A stretch of 64,000 bases of DNA from Leptolyngbya ohadii IS1 (GCF_002215035.1 NZ_NKFP01000006.1:3749080-3813079), one strand, 5' to 3'. Shown: positions 26,605-35,766, numbered from the stretch's first letter. Notes: generated by a model not told the origin, from the sequence alone. Numbers and translations are program-made.

Positions 26605-27366
26605 ATGACTATGAATCATCCCGTTATCTCCGCCCGTAATCTCAACCACTATTTTGGGACAGGGGCGCTTCGCAAGCAGGCATTGTTCGAGATTAATCTA
26701 GATATCTATCCCGGCGAAATTGTGATTATGACGGGTCCATCCGGTTCGGGAAAGACGACTCTGTTAACGCTGATGGGAGGCTTACGATCAGCCCAGAAGG
26801 AAACGACGCAGAACGGAGCGGCAGAAAATAGCCTGAAAATTCTGGGACAGGAAATTTGCAATGCCTCGAAGCAACAGCTCACCCAACTTCGGCGAAACAT
26901 TGGGTTCATCTTTCAGGCACATAATCTGATGGACTTTCTAACCGCAAAAGAGAATGTGCGAATGGCACTGGAGCTACACGATCGCTTCCTCGAAAAAGAT
27001 AATCAAGCGATCAATAACATGGCGTTTCAGATGCTCGAAAGACTTGGCTTAGGACATCGCGCCGACTATTATCCGGAGAATCTTTCCGGCGGACAAAAGC
27101 AGCGAGTGGCGATCGCCCGTGCCCTGATCACGCAGCCCAAAATTATCCTGGCAGACGAACCCACCGCCGCTCTAGATAAACAGTCCGGTCAGGAAGTGAT
27201 TACCCTCATGGAACAGCTTGCCGAGAAACAGCACTGCACAATTCTTCTGGTGACGCACGACAGCCGCATTCTCGATCGGGCACATCAGAACGGCGATCGA
27301 TTTCGCACAATTTATATGGAGGATGGGCAGCTTGTAAATAAACGTCAGGAGGTTCTTGCGGCGTAG
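26605..27366 (+). CDS. devA: DevA-type ABC transporter ATP-binding protein
   Basis: The protein has 253 residues. Walker A ([11 protein letters not shown]), Q-loop ([17 protein letters not shown]), ABC signature ([15 protein letters not shown]), Walker B ([13 protein letters not shown]) and the switch His (LVTHDSR) are all present. It belongs to the LolD/MacB-like ATPases that pair with DevC. It is the last gene of the TetR-devB-DUF2834-devC-devA run and converges on cysK. No sharp terminator is visible in the 129-bp gap. Confidence 0.93.
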   Translation: MTMNHPVISARNLNHYFGTGALRKQALFEINLDIYPGEIVIMTGPSGSGKTTLLTLMGGLRSAQKETTQNGAAENSLKILGQEICNASKQQLTQLRRNIGFIFQAHNLMDFLTAKENVRMALELHDRFLEKDNQAINNMAFQMLERLGLGHRADYYPENLSGGQKQRVAIARALITQPKIILADEPTAALDKQSGQEVITLMEQLAEKQHCTILLVTHDSRILDRAHQNGDRFRTIYMEDGQLVNKRQEVLAA

Positions 27367-27495
27367 GAATCTAGCTCACTGTGTACTCGTCATCCGGCTC
27401 AATTGCCCGGTGAGTGAGGATCGGAAGTCTACCAAAGTTGGGAAATTTAGGAGCCTGCAAGGACTAGAACACTCACAGACTCCCCTGATAGAGCT

Positions 27496-28488
27496 TTACG
27501 GCAGTGCCATTAACTCCCGCTCTAGCTGCTCTACAGGTACAACTTCTACCGGCGGCAAATCCTGGAAGAGAACCGTGCTGAGATAGCGTTCGCCAAAGCT
27601 GGGCTGCACCATCACAATCAGCTTGCCTGCGTTTTCGGGTCGCTTACCCAGTTCGATCGCTGCCCACAGTGCCGCCCCTGCCGAGATCCCGGACAGTAAG
27701 CCTTCTTCTCTGGCAAGTCTGCGGCTTAGGGCGATCGCGTCCGTATCGGCAACCTTCACGACTTCATCGATCAGATCGGTTTGCAGCACATCCGGCACAA
27801 AGCCCGCCCCAATACCCTGAATTTTGTGAGCTCCGGGATTGCCACCCGAAAGGACAGGGCTATTCACAGGCTCAACTGCCACCGCTTTGAAGTCCGGCTT
27901 TCGGGATTTGAGCACAGAAGCAACTCCGGTGAGCGTGCCGCCCGTACCCACACCTGCTACCAGAATATCGATCGCCCCATCTGTGTCTGCCCAGATTTCT
28001 TCAGCGGTAGTTTCCCGGTGAACTTTGGGATTCGCAGGATTTTTGAACTGCTGTGGCATAAAGGTATCCGGCAAAGCAGCGGCGATCGCCTCAGCCCGAC
28101 GAATTGCCCCTTTCATTCCTTCAGCGGCAGGGGTCAACACAAGCTGTGCCCCGTATGCCTGAAGCATTGCCCGACGCTCAAGACTCATCGTTTCCGGCAT
28201 GGTGAGAATCAGCCGATACCCTCTGGCAGCAGCAACCATTGCCAGCGCAATTCCCGTATTGCCGGAGGTTGGCTCCACTAAAATGGTGCGATCGGGGTGA
28301 ATTGAACCTGCCTGCTCTGCGGCGTCAATCATACTGACCCCAATCCGATCCTTCACCGATGCCGCCGGATTCATGCCCTCTAGCTTCACCACAATCTGAG
28401 CCAGAGATCCTTCCGCCTGGGGAATTCGATTCAGTCGCACGAGCGGCGTTTTTCCAACCAGTTCCGTAACGTTGTTTGCAATCCGCAT
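27496..28488 (-). CDS. cysK: Cysteine synthase A (O-acetylserine sulfhydrylase)
   Basis: The 330-residue fold type II PLP enzyme has the PLP lysine in [14 protein letters not shown] (Lys46). The substrate loop [14 protein letters not shown], the phosphate-binding [10 protein letters not shown] and the late [14 protein letters not shown] are also present. It converts O-acetylserine and sulfide to cysteine. The C-terminal 25 residues ([19 protein letters not shown]) are an extension seen in a cyanobacterial subgroup. The upstream leader contains a set of about 15-base tandem repeats. Confidence 0.93.
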   Translation of the reverse strand: MRIANNVTELVGKTPLVRLNRIPQAEGSLAQIVVKLEGMNPAASVKDRIGVSMIDAAEQAGSIHPDRTILVEPTSGNTGIALAMVAAARGYRLILTMPETMSLERRAMLQAYGAQLVLTPAAEGMKGAIRRAEAIAAALPDTFMPQQFKNPANPKVHRETTAEEIWADTDGAIDILVAGVGTGGTLTGVASVLKSRKPDFKAVAVEPVNSPVLSGGNPGAHKIQGIGAGFVPDVLQTDLIDEVVKVADTDAIALSRRLAREEGLLSGISAGAALWAAIELGKRPENAGKLIVMVQPSFGERYLSTVLFQDLPPVEVVPVEQLERELMALP

Positions 28489-28540
28489 ACCCGATTTCTC
28501 CTATGCTATGGGAGCAGCAGCATAAAATAATTGCTCAAAT

Positions 28541-28627
28541 GACCACTGATTAAGAGCCACTGAATTAAAAGCCACTAATTAGAAGCCACTGATCAAAAAT
28601 CAATGATCAAAAACCAGTGATCTGAAC
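28541..28627. repeat. Imperfect 14-15-base tandem repeats upstream of cysK
   Basis: About six units of the type GCCACTGATTAAAA lie in tandem in the 5' region of cysK. Units drift by one or two substitutions, so the array is old or degenerate. No known operator is recognised. Beyond it to 28851 the region is AT-rich and has no gene. Confidence 0.6.
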
Positions 28628-28851
28628 AAGTGACTGCCCGACTCAAAAAATGGGCAAAATATAAGTGGACAAACCGATGTAGCGCAAACTCACTGCTGCA
28701 ATCAATCTATTATACTACGGTAATTCGGTCGGCATTGCGGGTTTTATAGTCAATTAAGGATTCGATCGTCTCCTGAAAAAGAGCAGCCGGAGTTTAGGAC
28801 GATCGCAATCGGATTTTTCGCCTTAGCTTTTTGCGCTCAGAAAATATGCAA

Positions 28852-28879
28852 GTAAGGGCGGTTGGTGAACCGTCCCTAC
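28852..28879. repeat. Dispersed palindrome GTARGGGYGGTT...AACCGYCCCTAC
   Basis: A 28-base near-perfect inverted repeat begins GTAAGGGCGGTTGG and ends GTGAACCGTCCCTAC. A second copy, with the centre GGTTCGCGAAC, lies at 61878-61905 between nrtA and nrtB. This is a common type of small dispersed palindrome in cyanobacterial genomes. Here it lies 3' of the sensory-domain gene on the minus strand. Confidence 0.7.
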
Positions 28880-28942
28880 AGAATGTTTAACTTAACCAGA
28901 ATGTTTAACTTGACACCAGGAAAATGAAATTAGCGAATGTCG

Positions 28943-29683
28943 CTATGCCGCATTAGCAAAAACAGATTTTTGATCAAATGCAGTCAACGCCAGCCAGGTA
29001 TAGGTTGATACCCACTTAAAGAGTTGGGCAGTATCCTGAGGAACCCAGGTCTTCGCGAACATGATAATGACAAACAGATTTCCGGAAGGTAATAAACCCC
29101 CAAATCCCAGCACGGATTTTACCTGGTAGGGAATCACAAAATTTTCCTGAGCCGGGATGTATTGGCTTCCCATTGCCGTTGGAACGTGGAAAATAAACGT
29201 GCTGTGGATCTTACGCTCGGAATCAACTAGCAGGTCGGGCATAGGTTCTAAAACCGTGCTAATTTCCAGCCCAAACTGCTGAATCAATCGCGAAATCATC
29301 GGAATATTACTGACAAAATCCACGTCCATTAAGGGAATCGCTTTGTGCCCCGATGATCCATCTCTGCTATTCCAGTGGGGTTCGTCACCCGCAGTTGCCA
29401 TGAGAGTCAGGCACTTCGTATCATCGGCGATCGATTTGGCATTAACCAAATCACGGGCAGCCTGCTGAAGCTGGAGCGGCAGTTCTCGATAGGGATGGGT
29501 CTTAAACAGACGCACTAAGGCACAGTCGGATTCACCCGTTTTTCGATCGACGCAGTGCTCGTAAAGATAGCGAACAATTCGTTCTGAAACTTCCTCCATA
29601 CTGCTCGCCTTGGCGCTGGTACTGCGAAGATCGATCGCACAGCGATACATATCTTCCTGACTGAACTGCATTAAGTCGTACAT
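28943..29683 (-). CDS. Stand-alone cyanobacterial sensory domain protein
   Basis: The 246-residue protein has recurrent features I know from N-terminal sensory domains of cyanobacterial histidine kinases and cyclases. It has a start of the type MYDLMQFSQEDMYRCAIDLR, then SMEEVSERIVRYLYEHCVD. HWNSRDGSSGHKAIPLMDVD and VIPYQVKSVLGFGGLLPSGN follow, with a PQDTAQLFKWVSTYTWLALT ending. There is no kinase, GGDEF or DNA-binding part, so output must go through a partner. No such partner is adjacent. Family recognition is from memory of the pattern, not from a search. Confidence 0.65.
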   Translation of the reverse strand: MYDLMQFSQEDMYRCAIDLRSTSAKASSMEEVSERIVRYLYEHCVDRKTGESDCALVRLFKTHPYRELPLQLQQAARDLVNAKSIADDTKCLTLMATAGDEPHWNSRDGSSGHKAIPLMDVDFVSNIPMISRLIQQFGLEISTVLEPMPDLLVDSERKIHSTFIFHVPTAMGSQYIPAQENFVIPYQVKSVLGFGGLLPSGNLFVIIMFAKTWVPQDTAQLFKWVSTYTWLALTAFDQKSVFANAA

Positions 29684-29935
29684 CTTCTGAGCGATAAATA
29701 ATTAACAGCAAATAAAATTCTGTGAAAACTTAATTGATGGACACCAATCATTTATTCAGCAGATTTGCGTCAATTCGGGGATGATTTCTTAAAGCTTCTA
29801 TATATATAAATCTGACGAAAGAGAATTAGCCATAGTGCGATTGCCTCAAGTCAGAAGCAAGATTAATTTTTTTAAGCATAGAATTTTAAGTACAGAATGT
29901 GATTCTCTTGCTTAGTTCCAGCAGTTTCAGCAGTT

Positions 29936-30610
29936 TCAGCCACGCTCCATTAATTCGATCGCTTCCCACTCTTTCTCTGTTAAAGGCTGAGGCACCAATT
30001 CAACCCCAAACGTTTCACAGGCAGCCATCGTTAGCGCCTCTATAACCTGCTGATACAAATCGGGTGCAGTCAGGTCGAAGGGCAGATCGAAGGGCAGATC
30101 AAAAGGCTGCATCGGTTCACCAAACACCTGCTCAAACAAAACCGGATCGGGCTGAAGTCGCATTGAGCCGTGCTGCAAAATCGTATTGCCGCGCCGCAGT
30201 TGGGCACTCCCAATCAGTTTGACACCGTTGGGCAAAACCAAATCCGCTGCCGTTGCCGTTCCAAAACAGTTGGGGTTATGGATATACCCTCGTCCTGCCG
30301 TGCCGTAGTGCAGTTCGACGCCGATCGATCGCCAGCCACGAATCAAAAACTCACAAATTTGCTGATATGCCGACCTGCGCGTTCCCGATAGCCCAGAAGT
30401 AATCACCGCATAGGTAAGCTCCCCCTGATGCAAAACCGCCCGCCCCCCACTCGGACGCCGCACCAGATCTAACGGACGATCGTTCCAGGTCAATTCGCAC
30501 CACTGTGGCGGAAACTGCCGCTGATGGTACCCCAGAGAAATTGCCGCCGGATGCCAGGTATAGAAGCGCAGCGTAGCAGGATGCCCGTGTTGATGATGCT
30601 GTTCGAGCAA
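29936..30610 (-). CDS. Lipoate-protein ligase A-like protein, 5' end disrupted by a palindrome
   Basis: About 224 residues from TTG at 30610: LLEQHHQHGHPATLRFYTW, PAAISLGYHQR, LVRRPSGGRAVLHQGELTYA and GSAQLRRGNTILQHGSMRL match the BPL/LplA/LipB fold, including the RRxxGG and lysine-site blocks. Upstream in the same frame the codons read IDRW, which continues the family N-terminus. That sequence then runs straight into the centre of a perfect inverted duplication, so the true start, promoter and first residues cannot be seen. The gene may ligate lipoate or octanoate to a carrier protein. Coding looks intact downstream of the palindrome. Confidence 0.8.
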   Translation of the reverse strand: MLEQHHQHGHPATLRFYTWHPAAISLGYHQRQFPPQWCELTWNDRPLDLVRRPSGGRAVLHQGELTYAVITSGLSGTRRSAYQQICEFLIRGWRSIGVELHYGTAGRGYIHNPNCFGTATAADLVLPNGVKLIGSAQLRRGNTILQHGSMRLQPDPVLFEQVFGEPMQPFDLPFDLPFDLTAPDLYQQVIEALTMAACETFGVELVPQPLTEKEWEAIELMERG

Positions 30611-30913
30611 CCATCGATCGATGGTTGCTCGAACAGCATCATCAACACGGGCATCCTGCTACGCTGCGCTTCTATACCTGGCATCCGGCGGCAATTTCTC
30701 TGGGGTACCATCAGCGGCAGTTTCCGCCACAGTGGTGCGAATTGACCTGGAACGATCGTCCGTTAGATCTGGTGCGGCGTCCGAGTGGGGGGCGGGCGGT
30801 TTTGCATCAGGGGGAGCTTACCTATGCGGTGATTACTTCTGGGCTATCGGGAACGCGCAGGTCGGCATATCAGCAAATTTGTGAGTTTTTGATTCGTGGC
30901 TGGCGATCGATCG
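30322..30913. repeat. 592-bp perfect inverted duplication with no spacer
   Basis: The arms 30322-30617 and 30618-30913 are exact reverse complements as far as I can compare, with the centre inside CCATCGATCGATGG. The left arm is the 5' half of the lipoate ligase-like gene; the right arm is its mirror copy. Beyond the arms the sequences are unrelated (GCGTCG on one side versus CCATTT on the other). Confidence 0.9.
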
Positions 30914-30921
30914 CCATTTGA
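30625..30921 (+). pseudogene. Mirror-image 5' fragment of the lipoate ligase-like gene
   Basis: This is the right palindrome arm read on the plus strand. Its 98 codons match the first 96 residues of the minus-strand gene exactly, then end two codons after the junction (GWRSIAI, stop). It lacks the lysine-binding half and cannot be a working ligase. If the palindrome is an artefact, this feature does not exist in the organism. Confidence 0.7.
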
Positions 30922-31129
30922 GTCTTGCCAGGGGCGGAGAGCAGGGGGGCAGAGGAGCAAGGGAATTTAATTGAATTTTTCTTGTGGGGTGGGCATCTTG
31001 CCCGCCATTCAGGATTTCTGCCAAGCCAGGAGCAGGGGAACGAAAGAAATTCCTTCGTTTGGGGGGAGTCGATCGCCTTAGGTTTAGGATATATCTTCGG
31101 ACTAAGTGTTTTTTTGATATCGCTGAATC

Positions 31130-32020
31130 ATGCCCTATCTGGACGTTCGGGGAGTAAGTCACTACTACGAGTGGATCGCTAGCCCCGCTGGTGCAAATCC
31201 TGAGCAGAAGCCCAATCCCGGTAAGCCGACGATGGTATTTATTCACGGCTGGGGTGGGTCGGCACGCTACTGGGAAACCACGGCGCAGGCAATGGCTGAC
31301 CGCTATGACTGTTTGCTGTACGATATGCGGGGTTTTGGGCGATCGCGCTTTAGCCGTCCGGTGGCGGAAACGGTATCGACGATCGGCTATGAGCTGGAAA
31401 CCTACGCGGATGATCTGGCAGTCCTGCTGGAAGAGCTGGGACTCGATCGGGTCTTTCTTAACGCCCATTCCACCGGATCATCGGTTGCGGTGCTGTTTAT
31501 GAACCGTCATCCGGAGCGGGTGGAGCGCACAATTCTCACCTGTCATGGCGTGTTTGAGTACGATGAGCGATCGTTTAAGGCGTTTCACCAGTTCGGCGGC
31601 TATGTGGTGAAGTTTCGTCCCGCCTGGATGGGCAAAATTCCGGGCGTCGATCGGCTGTTCATGCAGCGGTTTTTGCGGCGATCGATTCCCCGTCAGGCAA
31701 GCCGCGCCTTTCTGGAGGATTATTTAATGGCAGAGGAGGAAGCGGCTCTGGGGACAATCTATACAGCAGTGAGCGAACGGGCTTCGATCGAAATGCCGGA
31801 GGAGTACCGCAAGCTACACATTCCCACGCTGCTGGTATCTGGCGAATACGATCAGATTATTCCCGCTGCCCTGGGACGAACTGCTGCCAGTATGAATCCC
31901 ACCTATGTCAAACAGGTGGTGATGCCCGAAACCGCTCATTTTCCGATGCTGGAAGACCCGCAAACCTATATGCGAGAGGTAGAAGCGTTCCTGCAACCCG
32001 CCGAAACCGCAGCCTCTTAG
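31130..32020 (+). CDS. Alpha/beta hydrolase
   Basis: The 296-residue protein has the alpha/beta hydrolase landmarks: the oxyanion HGWGGSARYW, the DMRGFGRSRF strand, and a nucleophile elbow LNAHSTGSSVAV (Ser in A-H-S-T-G, a variant of GxSxG). The late Asp appears in LLVSGEYDQIIPA and the His in VMPETAHFPMLEDP. All three catalytic positions are present. The substrate is unknown. It is preceded by the palindrome region and followed by a dispersed hairpin element. Confidence 0.85.
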   Translation: MPYLDVRGVSHYYEWIASPAGANPEQKPNPGKPTMVFIHGWGGSARYWETTAQAMADRYDCLLYDMRGFGRSRFSRPVAETVSTIGYELETYADDLAVLLEELGLDRVFLNAHSTGSSVAVLFMNRHPERVERTILTCHGVFEYDERSFKAFHQFGGYVVKFRPAWMGKIPGVDRLFMQRFLRRSIPRQASRAFLEDYLMAEEEAALGTIYTAVSERASIEMPEEYRKLHIPTLLVSGEYDQIIPAALGRTAASMNPTYVKQVVMPETAHFPMLEDPQTYMREVEAFLQPAETAAS

Positions 32021-32049
32021 CTTATAGAGAATCTAATGTCTGGACTACC

Positions 32050-32162
32050 CTGGTGTCCAGGCTCAGCCTGGATATGGCTCGGAGGCGGCTCTGCCGCTAA
32101 CTCATCGGATCTGGAGGCAGAGCCTCCCAAAGGCATTCACAACGCAGAGCCTTGGAACGAGG
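32050..32162. repeat. Dispersed multi-hairpin repeat, copy 1
   Basis: A 113-bp non-coding unit contains CCAGGCTCAGCCTGG, GCGGCTCTGCCGC and GGAGGCAGAGCCTCC hairpins, then an AACGCAGAG...TTGGAACGA end. It is clearly the same element as at 54062-54182. Both copies lie shortly after a plus-strand stop codon. It is probably transcribed, with unknown effect on mRNA. Confidence 0.75.
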
Positions 32163-32187
32163 ATCAAACCGCAGCCTCAAAAACAAA

Positions 32188-32889
32188 CTACTCCAAGTGC
32201 GCTGCCCAAACTTCCACGATCTCCGGCGAACCGTACCACAGCCGATCGCGTCGGGGAGAGTGCAGCACGTTTTCCAGCGTTAGATTATCTGCCCCGCTTA
32301 AATGAGCAGATTCGATCGGGGTAATGCCATCGCCCCAACAGTCGCCCCTGCCGCAGGTGAGTTCGTAGCTGCTGTAGACAAACCAGTTGGCAAAGTCCCG
32401 TTTGCCGTAGATCGCTTTACCCGCCACGCAGACGTACTTCACGCCCGGATAAAATGCGCCCGGATAATTCTGCCCCACAAAATCCAGATTGCGCTTTGTC
32501 CAGCGTTCCCGACTGACATGGGGCGTACCCAGCGTCACTAATGTTCTCACCTGCGGGTGTGCCTTCCACAAACAGGGCTTGCCGGAGTCGCCCGGATGCA
32601 CATCATAGGGAATTTCTCCCAGGTAGATCCGACTGATCCATCCCCCGGCAGAATGTCCGACCAGGTTGATGCGATCGCTTCCCGTCTCCTCCATCAGGGA
32701 TTTCACGGTTTGATCCAGCTGGGTGAGAATGGGCAGCATCGATCGCCCGCCGAGCGTCGGAAACCAGGCACTTCGCGTCAGGGGAACCGTTTTCACAGGG
32801 ATGTCTAGCGCTTGCAGGGCTTGTTCCATTTCGCGATAGGGAATCGCGCCTGCCAGATAGCCGGGGAGAATGACGGTGGGAAGAGGCAT
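32188..32889 (-). CDS. Lipase-like alpha/beta hydrolase
   Basis: The 233-residue protein opens with VILPGYLAGAIPY, an HG-like oxyanion strand. It has the nucleophile elbow LVGHSAGGWISRIY, with Ser in GHSAG, followed by VRTLVTLGTPH, a typical lipase strand. The early PTLGGRSMLPILTQLDQ and a Cys-containing loop (CGRGDCWGDG) are special to this group. A cyanobacterial triacylglycerol or galactolipid lipase is plausible. The catalytic His is probably in LENVLHSPRRD. It starts 3 bp from the stop of the next hydrolase gene, so the two are co-transcribed. Confidence 0.85.
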   Translation of the reverse strand: MPLPTVILPGYLAGAIPYREMEQALQALDIPVKTVPLTRSAWFPTLGGRSMLPILTQLDQTVKSLMEETGSDRINLVGHSAGGWISRIYLGEIPYDVHPGDSGKPCLWKAHPQVRTLVTLGTPHVSRERWTKRNLDFVGQNYPGAFYPGVKYVCVAGKAIYGKRDFANWFVYSSYELTCGRGDCWGDGITPIESAHLSGADNLTLENVLHSPRRDRLWYGSPEIVEVWAAHLE

Positions 32890-32892
32890 GAA

Positions 32893-33807
32893 TTAACGAA
32901 TTGCGGTATTGAGCCAGTCTAGAATATGCGCGTTCACCAAATCGGGTCGCTCATCGTGGGGACAGTGCCCCGTATCAGGGATCGGAGTGAACTGAATCCG
33001 CTCATTCTCCTCCGCCAGTTCCCGATAAAACCTGGCACTGCTGATCGGTGTCCAGGGATCTTTTTCGCCCCAGAGAATCAGCAACGGCTGGGAAACTTTA
33101 GGCAGCAGCGATTCCGGGCGCGGTCCGGGTGGGGCAGACAAAATCGCGGCAAACACCTTCTGGGCGTTGGGATGGCAGGACGGCTCGTAAAGCAGATCGA
33201 TCAGGTCGTCGGTGATGGCAGTGCGATCGCAATAAACCTGTCTCAGCGTCCGGCGCAGGCGCGGCTTCTGCCGAATCAAATTAAAGATAAAGGTGCCGAC
33301 CAGCTCGGAAGTCACGAGCTTATTAAAGCCTGCCATCATAAATCGCAGGGGCGGCGGCAGTTCTTCGGGGCGGTGGTTCAGTCCGCCTGCGGCATTCAGC
33401 AAAACGCCTCCTCTGGCAATTTCCGGATGCTCCGCCAGCACCATCAGACAGAGCAATGCCCCGATCGAATTCCCCACAAACACAGCGGGTTCCTGAATGT
33501 GCGTGTCCCAGAATTCCTTCAGCAACTCCTGCCACAGTTCCAGCTCATAGGCCAGGTCGATCGGCTTATCCGATTTGCCAAAGCCCAGCAGATCCAGGGC
33601 AAACACTTTGTAGCCCCCCGCAGCCAGAACGGGAATATTCTTGCGCCAGTGCCCGATCGACGCACCAAAGCCATGCACCAGCACCAGGGGAATTCCTTCG
33701 CCCTGCACGGTGTAGCAGATGTTGTGTCCGCGCCAGCTCCAGGTAGAGAAGGGGAGCGGGGGAGCAGGGAGCAGAGGAGAGGCAGAAGCAGGAAGTTGGG
33801 TCGTCAC
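32893..33807 (-). CDS. Alpha/beta hydrolase of the chlorophyll dephytylase/pheophytinase-like group
   Basis: The 304-residue protein has LVLVHGFGASIGHWRKN (oxyanion), VFALDLLGFGKSDKP, the nucleophile elbow FVGNSIGALLCLMVL (Ser in GNSIG), the acid in LLILWGEKDPWTP and the His in IPDTGHCPHDERPDL. The GFGASIGHWR and LLGFGKSDKP blocks are shared with plant chloroplast PPH and CLD1-like enzymes, which remove phytol from chlorophyll pigments. That activity is a reasonable family-based guess, not shown. The N-terminal 20 residues are low-complexity Pro/Leu, encoded by GC-rich repeat-like sequence. It precedes the lipase-like gene by 3 bp. Confidence 0.83.
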   Translation of the reverse strand: MTTQLPASASPLLPAPPLPFSTWSWRGHNICYTVQGEGIPLVLVHGFGASIGHWRKNIPVLAAGGYKVFALDLLGFGKSDKPIDLAYELELWQELLKEFWDTHIQEPAVFVGNSIGALLCLMVLAEHPEIARGGVLLNAAGGLNHRPEELPPPLRFMMAGFNKLVTSELVGTFIFNLIRQKPRLRRTLRQVYCDRTAITDDLIDLLYEPSCHPNAQKVFAAILSAPPGPRPESLLPKVSQPLLILWGEKDPWTPISSARFYRELAEENERIQFTPIPDTGHCPHDERPDLVNAHILDWLNTAIR

Positions 33808-33868
33808 GGTGCGTTTCTTTTATTGATATTTCTTAACTTGTCTTCATTGTAATAACTTCCAACCAATT

Positions 33869-35590
33869 CTAAAACTGCGTGAAAACCAGATTGGCGGCAG
33901 CTCCCGCAACGGCAGAGGAAATTGCTCCAGTCAACACCGTGAGAAAGAGCCACCAGGCAGCGATCGTTGCAGCCCGCTGGGTTTTCTGAACCGTCTCGCT
34001 CGTCTGGGTTTTAATCTGGCTGACCTGTTCCTGTACGGTTTGCTGTACCTGTTCAATTTGCTGCCCAATCTTTTGCCCAACCTGTTCCATCGATCGATCG
34101 CGCAACTGATCGACCTGTTCCATTACCCCCTGACCAACTTCTGCAATGCCGGACTGATCCACTAAGCGATCGAGGCTTTGCCGCATTTGCTGGAGATCAA
34201 CACCGTGAAGATCGATGCCGTTTTCCGGCAGTAGATCTTTTCCTTTTACAAGTGCCATTGTCAGCATTGCTAAACCTGCGCCCGTGGAAAGTCCAGCCGG
34301 AAGCTGAGTGCCTGCTTGCTGGAGGAGTTCGGGCAGTTGCTGCGTCAGGCGATCGAGGTCAACGTTCTCTCTTAAACCGTTGGGAAGCTGATCTACCAAA
34401 GTCTTTAGGGCAGTCTCGGTGAATTGCTGAATAGCTGGCGTAGGCTCATCTGCCGCAGGTAAATCTTGTCTAGATGAATCTTGGATGGCGGCGATCGTCT
34501 GCCTGGATTCCCTCACCTCACTCCAGGTTTCCTGAAGCTGGTTAAAAATCTTGCCCCTCTGCTTTTCGCTCAGATCTTTCCGCTGAATCAATAAGTGCAG
34601 TACCAGCGATCGATCCAGATCGGGAAGCAGAACTCCCTCTGGCAATCCGGCTTGAGCCGCTTCGAGAATCAGACGCAGACGGCGATCGACCCGTTTAGGC
34701 GTGAGTTTATCGCTCTGCTGCAAAAAGGTCACAAGCTGCTGCTGAAGGGTTGCAAGGGTGAAATGAATGCGCTCCTGCGGTGAAGGCTCAGACGGCTGGA
34801 ATTCATCACTTGCGTTATTTGCGTTCCGATCGTCAGTCTTGTCCAGTGTGGCTGAAATGCCCGATTGCTCCCCAATTTTCCAGAGAGGCAACTGCTGAAG
34901 TTCTGTCCGAATCAGATGTTGTAAACGCTCTGGATCAAAGGCAGTTTGGACTTCCTGCCGCACCGCTGCCTGCATCTCGGCTGCTGTCATTGCCTGCGGT
35001 TCCCCAAATGAATTATCGGTGGCAAACAGGGACTTTACTGGACGAAGCAAATTCCGAAATCCGCCCGTCGTGATGCTAAGCAGCGATCCCACCACAGAAC
35101 TGACTGCCGTTGAACTGAGCCAGATCAAAATCAACAAATAGGCAGCCCAGATCACAATTCCCTCGATCGCCCCTACGATCGGACTTTGTGCCAGACTGAA
35201 CCGCGACGCGAGAAAACAGGCGGCAAACAGCACTGTATTCACCATCAGCAACACGCCAAATCCCGTCCAGAAGCCCAGCTTCGCCGTTGACCCGGAGGAT
35301 TCCTGTCCGATCTGCTCCGCTGTCTCTGTCAGAATTTCAGGGGAGGTTTTAGATCGTTCTCTTAACTCACTGTCTTCTAACTCACTGTCTTCCAGGCTAA
35401 CCCCGTCGCCTTCCGGCAATCCAGAATTCGCCCGAATCGCCACAACCGACATCCCGATCGGCTTGCCCGCTACGCGAGCGCCGCAGCGCAAAGCGATCGC
35501 CACCCCTAGCAGCGTCAGCAACACCTGAAGCGCAAACGCCACCAGCAGCCCAACAATTAGCGCAGTGAGAAGTTCCTCTATCACGATCAT
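33869..35590 (-). CDS. Membrane-anchored coiled-coil protein of unknown function
   Basis: The 573-residue protein has an N-terminal hydrophobic helix (ELLTALIVGLLVAFALQVLL), two central segments (WTGFGVLLMVNTVLFAACFL and EGIVIWAAYLLILIWL) and a C-terminal helix (ITWWLFLTVLTGAIS-type, near residue 545). Between them lie long Gln/Glu-rich coiled coils with Val-Asp-Gln repeats (QSIDQ and QVGQKIGQQIEQVQQ-like). Residues 60-95 contain repeated LEDSELEDSELRE. No enzyme motif is seen. It probably spans or shapes a membrane; I do not recognise a named family. Confidence 0.65.
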   Translation of the reverse strand: MIVIEELLTALIVGLLVAFALQVLLTLLGVAIALRCGARVAGKPIGMSVVAIRANSGLPEGDGVSLEDSELEDSELRERSKTSPEILTETAEQIGQESSGSTAKLGFWTGFGVLLMVNTVLFAACFLASRFSLAQSPIVGAIEGIVIWAAYLLILIWLSSTAVSSVVGSLLSITTGGFRNLLRPVKSLFATDNSFGEPQAMTAAEMQAAVRQEVQTAFDPERLQHLIRTELQQLPLWKIGEQSGISATLDKTDDRNANNASDEFQPSEPSPQERIHFTLATLQQQLVTFLQQSDKLTPKRVDRRLRLILEAAQAGLPEGVLLPDLDRSLVLHLLIQRKDLSEKQRGKIFNQLQETWSEVRESRQTIAAIQDSSRQDLPAADEPTPAIQQFTETALKTLVDQLPNGLRENVDLDRLTQQLPELLQQAGTQLPAGLSTGAGLAMLTMALVKGKDLLPENGIDLHGVDLQQMRQSLDRLVDQSGIAEVGQGVMEQVDQLRDRSMEQVGQKIGQQIEQVQQTVQEQVSQIKTQTSETVQKTQRAATIAAWWLFLTVLTGAISSAVAGAAANLVFTQF

Positions 35591-35766
35591 CCACTCCCTA
35601 TTCCCTATTCCCTGCTCCCTATCCTCTCTACATTAGGCAATTCCTCTATCAGTTACGGTCTGGCAGAATGCAGATTTTCCACCTTCCTGAATCCGATTCG
35701 CTTTACGCTGACCACCCTCCTGTAGAATAAGAAACGGTCTATTGGCAGGTTTGGGGCAAGTTCGGC

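Noticed and set aside
30833-31468. Long minus-strand frame of 211 codons
   Set aside because: It runs through the palindrome arm and lies opposite the alpha/beta hydrolase at 31130; it has no protein-like motif and is a shadow.
32926-33852. Plus-strand frame of 308 codons
   Set aside because: It is antisense to the PPH/CLD1-like hydrolase, whose catalytic motifs are clear on the minus strand.
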